Positions 20,899 to 27,111 of a stretch of DNA of 27,111 bases are shown piece by piece. Numbering within the stretch: the stretch's first letter is position 1; each line of letters opens with the position of its first letter. The DNA comes from Schizochytrium sp. CCTCC M209059 (taxonomy: Eukaryota; Sar; Bigyra; Thraustochytrida; Thraustochytriidae). Made by a program: the position numbers and the translations under genes. The stretch lies in contig KN805376.1 of the NCBI GenBank assembly GCA_000818945.1, forward strand, positions 472,385 to 499,495, given 5' to 3'. Under the pieces are notes generated by a model that saw nothing but the letters and a program-made list of their open reading frames with translations, ran no database searches and was not told where the DNA came from.

Positions 20899-23043
20899 AT
20901 TGCGGTGGTTGTTGTGAATGTTGTTGCTGGAGGTGTTGCTGCTGCTACTGCTGTGATTGCTCGTCGCAGATTTCAGATGGACGTGCTCGAAATTATTATT
21001 ACTTGGCAGTGCGCCTCCTGTCTTCTCGCCCGTTCCAGGGCGTGCCGCGATGCGGGGCTTGGTCCCGCCCGCAGCAGCCCCTGTCAATTCACGCTGCTCT
21101 TGTTCTGATAGTGGCACGATCGTTTGCGAGCCTTCGATAGAACTAACGTCGGTTGACAAGGCACTGGACGCTGAAGGACCCATTCCCGGCGTGACAGCGG
21201 CGCTGGCGCCAACGCCAGATACAGAGGCTGCTCTCGCTGGAGCAAAGCTTGCCGCATCGGCGGCAAGGATCCCTTCAACCGGAAGACTCGCCGTGAGCGG
21301 AGAAACGCCGCTCTTGACTTCTGCTTCCTGGGAATCAACACCCAGCATGAGGTCCTCCACGGTGCGCCAGCCGCGCTTCTGCATGCGTTCGGCGGACAAG
21401 TGGTCCGGAGATCGCTCGCCGCGGTCAGGACTTGCCGCCAGAGCACCCTCTGCTGTGGCTGTGGGGAACACCGCCAAACCCTCCGTTGGAGACGTGGACG
21501 GAGTCATGGCGTCCTTTTTCCCCAGCTTACGTGCGGTCTCAACGGAAAGATTTGCCGCAGAAGGAAGCGATGATGATGATGATGATGCAGCATCTGCCAC
21601 AGCGTCCTCGAGGAGCACCTTGAGGCAAAGGAGAAAATCAACGAGCTTTGCGCGTCCGAGAGCCAGTGTGAAAAGAGACTCTATAGCCTGAGCTCGCTCT
21701 TCGGCAGAGAGCGCGAGCTCGTGGTAGCGCTGTGCGTCGACATCATGAAGGTCGTGACCGTAGCGAGAGTCCTCGTCGGTTCCAATTTTCCGGTCCCCAC
21801 GAGCCAGTTCCTTGGATCGTGATTTACTCGCACTCGGAGGTCTCGCAGATCCGAGAGTTCCGGTGCGCGCTCCGCTGAGAAGAAGCTCCTCTTCTAATAA
21901 ATTTCGCGAACCGAGGCCAACGAGTTTACGCGAGGCACCCGCGCGATAGAGGAACTCGCTGATTTCATTGAGGACGCCAACGGGGGGAAGCTCGTTCATC
22001 TTTTCGGCAGGACCCTCGGATCCTGGGCCGGTTCCGTTATATCCAGGTCCTTGCTCTGCGAGCCCGCCTGCATGTTGCACATCGTCTCGTGAAGGTTCGC
22101 GAATCGCCGGGATTTCATGGCCGAGTAGCTCGGGGCCGAGGCTTTGGGCAATGGGGAGTATCTCCCGAACGAGATGAACGTACTGGTCTACGGTGCACGC
22201 CTCGTCTTGCTGAATGCAATCCAAAAGGGTAAAAAAGAGACTAAGCCCAAGGCGCACGGGATGCGAAAGGCCAAAGGAGGTGGCTTCTGCTGCCAGGTCA
22301 GGCGCCCCAAAAGATTCTTGGTTCTGCCGATCGCGATCGCACGGAGCGTTGTCGATGGCATTATGCGCACGACGACGTCGCCGGCGCCGACGACGCCGAC
22401 GTCGCATTTCGGCCTCGGAGAGTCCTTCGTGGTTAGTGGGAAGGCCGTCTCCCGGCAGCATCAGGTGATTATCGTCTGAACTTGTGTCCTCGTGGTCGTC
22501 GTGCTCGTGCATATTGAGCAGAACCTTTCGGAGCAAAGCGGTCTTTCGATCCGTTCCAGAAAGAGCGTCTGGCTGACGATGCTTGCCCTTTAGCGCCGCT
22601 CGACGCGGCCAAGCGCGCATCATGGCTGCATGCATGCATCGCAAAAAATGAATGCGTTGGTCAACAGTAGTTGTGAAAGGATCTTCTTCGCGGCAATTTT
22701 CCGTGAGTCCTTTGGTAAGCCGCTGCACTGTAATGCTGCGCGCAGCAGCATCGTATGGGTACGCCAGGCACGCGACCGCATCGGCAATAGCCTCTGCCTC
22801 CTCCACGGAGGCACTCGTAGGCGAGCTTGGCGAGTTTAGCGTGGCATCGCGATCGTCGATCAGGCTTGCGGCGTTGATCGAAGAGACAAAGTTCTTGCGT
22901 ACAAGGTCCTTGTCGAACATTTCGTCCATGCATGCGCGGAGATAGTGCGCATCCATGTCCGCGGAGGGAAGGGCGTCGAAAGGATCAGCGCCTGTTCCGC
23001 CAAGCGGCGTGGCGCTGCGCGATCCGGACTCTGCATTGCCCAT
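7537..23043 (-). CDS. HERC1: Giant HERC1-like HECT E3 ubiquitin ligase, 5168 residues
   Basis: A single frame of 15.5 kb. Domains in order: a low-complexity N-terminus (MGNAES start, Arg12 at 214-225, Asn14 at 715-728); seven RCC1 repeats forming one propeller (about 790-1168); a long helical region interrupted by Gln15 (1723-1737); a LamG/concanavalin-like domain (about 2625-2772); a small SH3/KOW-like segment (about 3052-3112); an acidic run (about 3437-3462); a UBA domain (about 3505-3549, VDELVAMGFPEEWCVVAL); a B-box zinc finger with CCCCCCHH ligands (about 4058-4095); FN3 (about 4122-4207); SPRY (about 4212-4367); a second SH3-like segment (about 4442-4492); and HECT (about 4718-5168). 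The catalytic cysteine is C5103 in LPKAHTCFFALSLP, so it should form a ubiquitin thioester. HECT-type HTCFF, the N-terminal propeller, SPRY and the size of about 4860 residues in animals point to HERC1, but the second RCC1 propeller and WD40 domain of animal HERC1 are absent. The HECT N-lobe has a Gly/Asp-rich insertion (about 4768-4813). Confidence 0.92.
12599..12628. repeat. GCGTTC hexanucleotide repeat coding for an Ala-Asn run
   Basis: Four exact GCGTTC units plus one GCATTC variant, inside the HERC1-like coding region. On the minus strand they encode alternating Ala and Asn (about residues 3471-3482), between the acidic run and the UBA domain. Six-base units keep the frame, so length variation would be tolerated. 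Confidence 0.85.
12661..12735. repeat. Acidic Asp/Glu tract in the HERC1-like protein
   Basis: A run of TCA, TCG, TCT and CTC/TTC triplets encodes on the minus strand a nearly pure Asp/Glu stretch preceded by SSSEE (about residues 3437-3462). Codons are mixed, suggesting selection for acidity rather than simple slippage. A similar linker before UBA domains is common in large ubiquitin ligases. It could bind basic partners such as histones. Confidence 0.8.
17833..17877. repeat. CTG/CAG triplet repeat coding for 15 glutamines
   Basis: Thirteen pure CTG triplets (17833-17871), then TTG and CTG. On the minus strand this is CAG-type coding for Gln 1723-1737, flanked by two prolines and a Ser-Gln-His segment. 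The near purity of the codons suggests recent expansion by slippage, so length polymorphism between strains is likely. Confidence 0.92.
20860..20901. repeat. GTT/AAC triplet repeat coding for 14 asparagines
   Basis: Twelve pure GTT triplets bracketed by ATT triplets encode Asn 715-728 on the minus strand, in a wider Asn/Ser/His-rich region just before the RCC1 propeller. The tract lies in a linker and is probably disordered. Codon purity again points to slippage. Confidence 0.92.
22369..22404. repeat. Poly-arginine tract, 12 residues, mixed codons
   Basis: Residues 214-225 of the HERC1-like protein are twelve consecutive arginines, encoded by a mix of CGA, CGT, CGG and CGC. The mixed codons argue that the protein sequence, not DNA slippage, is conserved. 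A shorter Arg7 run occurs at about 12175-12200. Such tracts may act as nuclear or nucleolar localisation signals, or bind RNA or acidic lipids. Confidence 0.85.
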
Positions 23044-23471
23044 TGGCTTTAAGCGTTGCGTTGACCGTACTACTCGTTTGTAGACGCGAGCGTGAATTGG
23101 CGGCTACTTTGTCTGTCTCTGTTTGGCCTCGTTGTTGGGTGGGTGCGCGTGCACGGCGTCCGCTCACGATGCGAAGTGATTTTCGTGGCCGGTTTCAGGA
23201 TATTCTTGCGCCCCGGGCGGCGGCAGCCTTTCCGCGACGCTCCTGCGTCGTCGTCGGCCGCGCGTCTGGAGCCTCTGGTAGCGCACCGCCAGAGCTCTCG
23301 GCGCAGGCGTAGCTTGTGAAGCGAGTCTGAGCCGACAATTGATCTCGCGCAAATAACGCTCCGAGCCGTTAGACCACTTTATTTATCCCGTGACGGCCGG
23401 TGACCGTGGCCTAAATGAGCACTGTCTTTGGTGCGTTGTTGCATGCAATCCAGGCTTCGGAGCGGGAAAAG

Positions 23472-23504
<33 letters not shown>

Positions 23505-23723
23505 AGGAAGCAACACTGCTAAGCTCGACTCAGAATCTTTTTCCTTTTGCTTCTCCTAGCACGCCCTCGATACGTGCATTTAACGAGAATTGAAGAGCCA
23601 GACGGTCCGTGAAAATCATGCTGAATGCAGTAAATGGTTGCTTGGGAAGAGCGAGTCAGGCAAATGTAAAACATTTCATCAATAATCTAAAAACAACTTG
23701 TGTCTCGTGGTCTCAACGCCATG
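23044..23723. promoter_or_regulatory. Spacer holding the HERC1-like promoter and the 3' end of the TIR gene
   Basis: This 680-base gap lies between two genes on the minus strand, so it contains the 3' untranslated region of the WD40-Roc-COR-TIR gene (right part) and the promoter and leader of the HERC1-like gene (left part). It holds a GAA/TTC tract (23471-23501) and an AT-rich ATAAATAAA on the minus strand at 23386-23378, in an otherwise GC-rich setting. That motif is about 335 bases before the HERC1-like start codon and could be a TATA-like element, or a poly(A) signal for the upstream gene. I see no gene here. Confidence 0.5.
23471..23501. repeat. GAA/TTC triplet microsatellite, about 10 copies
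   Basis: Ten uninterrupted GAA units on the plus strand, read as a pyrimidine TTC tract on the strand of the flanking minus-strand genes. It lies about 430 bases upstream of the HERC1-like start codon. Purine/pyrimidine tracts of this kind can form triplex DNA and are often length-variable. Confidence 0.9.
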
Positions 23724-26700
23724 TCAATTTGCGTCGATGCGTGCGATGAGCTCCTCGTAAAAGCCCTCGGCCAGATAGAGGCGACGCTGAAAAGGCATGG
23801 ATTCCCGTTCGTCGAAGAGAAACTTGGCAGCGGGTGGTGCAGAAGAAATATACGTCCCAATCGATGCGAAAGCCGGAAGCTCTGGATCGCTCTCGTGCAC
23901 AAGCAAGATGGGTTTTTCCGCCTGTAGAGCTGTCTCGAGCTCCATGCAAACAGCGTTGGATTTGAAGACGGACTTGGTGAGGAACAAAAGGTAGCACTTG
24001 GAAGCTCTGATGCCGTCGCGCATCTCGGTCGTGGACAAATTGCCCTTGGTGCGCTGGTCAATCCAGACATTGAGGCCGCGATTGAGGAGCTTTTCTGCAA
24101 TGAGGTTGCAGGCATCGCCAGCCTCGGACTGCTTGTGGCTGATGAAGACGTGATAACGCGTGCCTGGAGGCAGCGCGCGCATTGACACGGACTCGACCGG
24201 ACCCGTGTCGTGCTTGTCGTCGTCAAGCAAACCATCGCTGAAGAACGGTGCAAAGTCCGACACACGGGCATTGCCCATGCCGACTGCCTTGACCACGGCG
24301 AGTTTGGCATCGAGAGCGGCCATGTATTTGTCGTAGGAAACCAAAATGGACGCGTCCATGGGGGACTGAAGGTGTATCTTCCAGGGAAGACGTTGGAAGA
24401 CGGCATCGCGAGCCCCCTGAAACATACTAATCAATATCTTGAGCGTACTGGCCGGGCGGTAGGTAGGTGCCTGGCACAGCCCGCAGCCAAATCTGGTTGC
24501 CACGCACCTCAAGAGCAAACTCAGAAAGCCCAAAGCAGATAAGGGCATGGCGACCACTGAGTCGCGGCGGGTTGCCATGCGCCCCGCACGAACTGCTGTA
24601 CTTGGCGCACAAGGACAGGAGGCGAGCAAAGACGCCGTTGGGAAGGAAAAAGTCGGAGAAATCGAGCACGCACGTCAGACCTGGGGGCATGTTCTCGACA
24701 TCTGCGATGAGGTCGGCGTCGTGCGCGTCCCCAAGAAGACTGCTCACAAGGTACAGTGCTTCGCCGTCCCGAGCTTTCGCGCGGATGAAATCCTCGGGAA
24801 AGGCCCAATCTGACGCAAGCATGGTATCGCCCATAAATCCTGCAAGATAGTCGACTTCCTCGTCGTCCCATAGGAACCCGAGCAGACTTCGTGAGGCGAT
24901 GCCGCGGTGCCTCAAGTGCCAAAAGTCTTCTTCGAGGCCGAGCTCAGCAAGCCTTTCGTCATAGTAAATCTCCTCCACATGGATTTCGTCGGCGATCACA
25001 CGAGAAAGCTTGTCCAGAAGCCACTGCGGTTTAATCACGACCTTGTCGTGCAGAGTTTCCGTGGATCGCACGTGTACGAGCATACCTAGCTCGTGAAAGA
25101 ACTTGAGCAGCTCGTCTGTCTGATCCCCTGCGTGGTACTTGGTCGCAAACTTCTGCACTTTGGCAAAGGGGACGTGGTCGCAATCGAGCTTCATGAGGTC
25201 GTCGAGCACCTTGAGCCAGCGGAGCGAGATCTTTTGCGAGACCGACGGAAGGCTCGACGCAGTTTTCTCGACAACGGAACGTAGATGTGTAGCGCGGTCG
25301 GCAGCAGTCGCCATGTTGTTGATGGGGAAGAAACTAAGTCTTTCGGCCCGATTCTTGATCAACTTGACGCCGCGCTGGACCTGAAAGTCGTCGCGAAGAA
25401 TCTTTTCTACAGCGCGAGCATTGTTAGCGGATTTGTCGTAGTGGGAGCCAACCAGAATGACAGGAGCATCGGGGGCGTGAAGTTGGATCGAGTTGAGCCA
25501 GAAGCGGAGATACACCGAGGCTTGAACGCGCTCCTCCATGAGCTCTTGCATGTTGAACACGAGCATGAAGACGCCGCCTTCGCGCGTGAGGAAAATGTGG
25601 TGCAGTGCGTAAAAGACCTCCTGACCTGCATAGTCCCAGATCGTAAACTTGATCTTCTGGCCCGACTGCGTCTGGCCGGCCAAGTTCTCGATCTCCGCAA
25701 TGTCGAATCGTTGCGCCACCTCGGCCTCGGCACCAGCTCCACTTGCTCCTCTGCGACGAAGGGCCGCGCTGCAGAGGAACGTCGACGTACGACGCCTACC
25801 ATGCCGCGAGACATGCGCTTTGGCAGCGATTGCCGCTTCTTGCTCGCCGCTTGCTCCTGCATGGCCACGCGCAGCGCCGCCACGCGATACGCCTGGCGTT
25901 CAAACCCGCTGTCGAAGTCCTCTTCCTCCCACGACTCTGCATCGGTGCGCGTGAGCTTGAAGCCCTTCGTCGAGATGTGATCCTTCTCCGGCGCCAAGCC
26001 CAGCAGCGAGCGCACCGTGGACGTCTTCCCGGCGGCGCCCTGGCCGACGACCATGAGCTTGCAGCGGCCCAGCTCCGCGGGGTCCCCGTTCGCCAGCGCC
26101 GCCTTGAGCGCCTCCTCCGCCGCCGCAGTGGTCGCGGGCCCGCCGAGCACCTCCTCGATGGGCCGCACGGCCTCCGTGCCGTCCAGCACGCGCGTCGAGG
26201 CGCCCGTCTCCGCGTCCCAGATGCGCACGCTGTTGTCGTTAGACCCGCTCACGATCTCCGACCCCAAGAGAGAGACCGTTAGCACCGAGCTCGAGTGTCC
26301 TTGCAAGACGTGCAGCGCGTCTCCGCTGCGCGCGTCCCAGAGTCTCACCGTCTTGTCCACGGACCCGCTCACGATGCGGTCTCCCTCGAGCGCGACAGAC
26401 CACACCACGCCGGTGTGTCCTTCGAGGACGCGGACGAGCTCGAAGGAAGGCACGGCGTAGACCCTCACCTTCTTGTCGTCGGACCCGCTCACCATGCGCT
26501 GCGCGTCGATCGCGACCGCTCTGACCCAGTGTGTCGCCTCCCTGAGGACGTGGCGTGTGCCGCCGCTGGCCCGGTCGAAGACGCGCACGGTCTTGTCGCT
26601 CAACCCGGCCACGAGCAGGTCCTCGTGGGCGGCAACGCTGAAGACCGTCGCCCCGGCGTCGATCTTCAAGGTCTCTCGGCCGCTGATCTTGTCCCAGACG

Positions 26701-27035
26701 CGGACGGTCCGGTCGTCGGACCCGGAGATGATCTCGTCGCCGTCGAAGATGACGCTCCGAACAGCGTCGGTGTGGCCCTGGAGGGCGTGCAGGACGGAGG
26801 CGGTGGCCAGGTCGATCAGGAAGAGCCCGGCGGCGCTTCCGCCCGTCCCGACGGCGATGAGCTTGCCCTGCACGGCCAGCGCCCAGGCCCCGGCGCCGTT
26901 GGGCGTCTTCATCTCGAAGACGAGGGCGCCGTCCTCCTTGCTCCACGCGTACACGGACGTGCTGCCGCCGCTGCCAGCGAGCACGAGGTCGGCGGTCTGC
27001 GCGACGCACGCCACGTCGCCTTCGATGCGGCCCAT
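23724..27035 (-). CDS. WD40-Roc-COR-TIR protein (Roco GTPase with TIR effector domain), two frame breaks
   Basis: The start at 27035 lies in a strong GCCATGG context. Reading through two single-base frame changes gives about 1103 residues. Residues 1-300 are seven WD40 blades (repeats such as IISGSDDRTVRVWD), a full propeller. The Roc GTPase has its P-loop GQGAAGKTS with K337, the switch motif DYAGQE at about 467, and the base-binding SHYDK at about 510. The COR domain follows, with segments such as ELGMLVHV and KPQWLLDKLS. The TIR domain is at about 960-1085, starting YHVFISHKQSEAGD; E1032 in CMELETAL aligns with the catalytic glutamate of SARM1 (KEIVTAL), so NAD cleavage is possible. The WD40 and TIR parts share one frame; the Roc-COR part (about 25720-24433) is in another. 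Roco proteins usually carry LRR or kinase partners, so a C-terminal TIR suggests an immune or cell-death receptor. The family assignment of every domain is clear; gene integrity is uncertain. Confidence 0.85.
24425..24440 (-). other. Second frame break: shift of +1 at a TAG codon
   Basis: The COR frame ends GQYAQDID then TAG (24429-24427). One base further on, the next frame reads ISMFQGARDAVFQRLPW and continues into TIR. The DNA is CAAGATATTGATTAGTATG; skipping one base after GATATT, or at the TAG itself, joins the two parts without loss. A 61-base GT-AG intron (24477-24417, donor GTGCCA, acceptor TTTCAG) also restores phase but with a weak donor and loss of plausible coding sequence. A 32-base candidate (24448-24417) does not keep the frame. 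Confidence 0.65.
25717..25740 (-). other. First frame break: shift of -1 (apparently one missing base)
   Basis: On the minus strand the WD40/P-loop frame reads VAEEQVELVP and then turns into an Arg/Ser/Trp-rich nonsense tail, stopping at 25407. The adjacent frame picks up at once with EAEVAQRFDIAEIENL and runs on into DYAGQE. The switch falls at GTGCCGAGGCCGAGG; adding one base after GTGCC joins the frames with no residue lost. A 74-base GT-AG intron (donor GTAGGC, acceptor GCCGAG) would also restore phase, but would remove sequence that looks coding. No classical slippery heptamer is present. Confidence 0.65.
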
Positions 27036-27111
27036 GGCGGCGGCGAGCGGAGCGCGCGAGGGCGGCGCGGGGCCGGGCGGCGCGAGGGCGCGAGGGCGCG
27101 ACGCGCGAGGG
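27036..27111 (-). promoter_or_regulatory. GC-rich 5' flank of the WD40-Roc-COR-TIR gene with GCGCGAGG repeats
   Basis: Only 76 bases lie upstream of the start codon before the window ends. They are almost purely G and C, with GCGCGAGGG-like units repeated from about 27080 to the edge. This is probably leader sequence; no specific element can be named. Confidence 0.4.

Noticed and set aside
20748..21140. Plus-strand frame with a poly-Cys run
   Set aside because: It is the opposite-strand reading of the poly-Asn GTT repeat, not a metallothionein-like gene.
7537..23043. CRISPR array or phage-type repeat in the regularly spaced RCC1 region
   Set aside because: The periodicity is protein-level (RCC1 units of about 50 residues) with divergent DNA, and the window is eukaryotic.
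23340..23400. Minus-strand GTGGTCTAACGGCTCGGA resembling the D-arm of a tRNA (Glu-like)
   Set aside because: No matching anticodon stem, T-arm (GGTTCGA) or acceptor pairing follows at the right distances, so it is at most a chance match or a tiny remnant.
24417..24448. 32-base GT-AG intron between COR and TIR
   Set aside because: It removes the TAG but joins the exons in the wrong frame for TIR and is very short for a spliceosomal intron.

Overview
This is eukaryotic nuclear DNA: five large genes, almost all as single uninterrupted reading frames, with eukaryote-only domains (PRMT7, HECT ligase, JmjC, Roc-COR GTPase, TIR). The GC-rich base composition, the near absence of introns (one frame is 15.5 kb long), the poly-Gln/poly-Asn tracts and the mix of families suggest a microbial stramenopile. 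A labyrinthulomycete (thraustochytrid) is my best guess. This rests on gene style, not on a marker gene, and is only moderately secure.

Layout, left to right. 1-1060: no convincing gene; GC-rich microsatellites, a 21-bp x3 tandem repeat, then a pyrimidine-rich and a GC-rich stretch leading into gene 1. 1061-2884 (+): a protein with an N-terminal membrane anchor and a divergent C-terminal domain resembling tubulin-tyrosine-ligase-like (ATP-grasp) proteins, with catalytic residues apparently lost. 3108-5348 (-): protein arginine methyltransferase 7 (PRMT7), with two methyltransferase modules. 5349-5775: a short divergent promoter region with an 18-bp x3 repeat. 5776-7212 (+): a JmjC 2-oxoglutarate/Fe(II) oxygenase with a signal peptide or anchor and all key metal and cosubstrate residues. 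7537-23043 (-): a 5168-residue HERC1-like HECT ubiquitin ligase (RCC1 propeller, LamG-like domain, UBA, B-box, FN3, SPRY, HECT). 23044-23723: spacer and promoter region with a GAA tract. 23724-27035 (-): a WD40-Roc-COR-TIR protein, spread over two frames by two opposite one-base frame changes.

The genes do not form a pathway. The most notable items are the last two. The WD40-Roc-COR-TIR gene combines a seven-bladed WD40 sensor, a Roco GTPase and a TIR domain that keeps the aligned NADase glutamate, an architecture like that of an innate-immunity or cell-death receptor. Its two frame breaks cancel, which suggests either two sequence errors, recoding, or very recent decay. The giant ligase contains a B-box-FN3-SPRY block in the same order as in TRIM/MID1-type ligases, but coupled to HECT rather than RING, and its N-terminus fits the N-myristoylation pattern.
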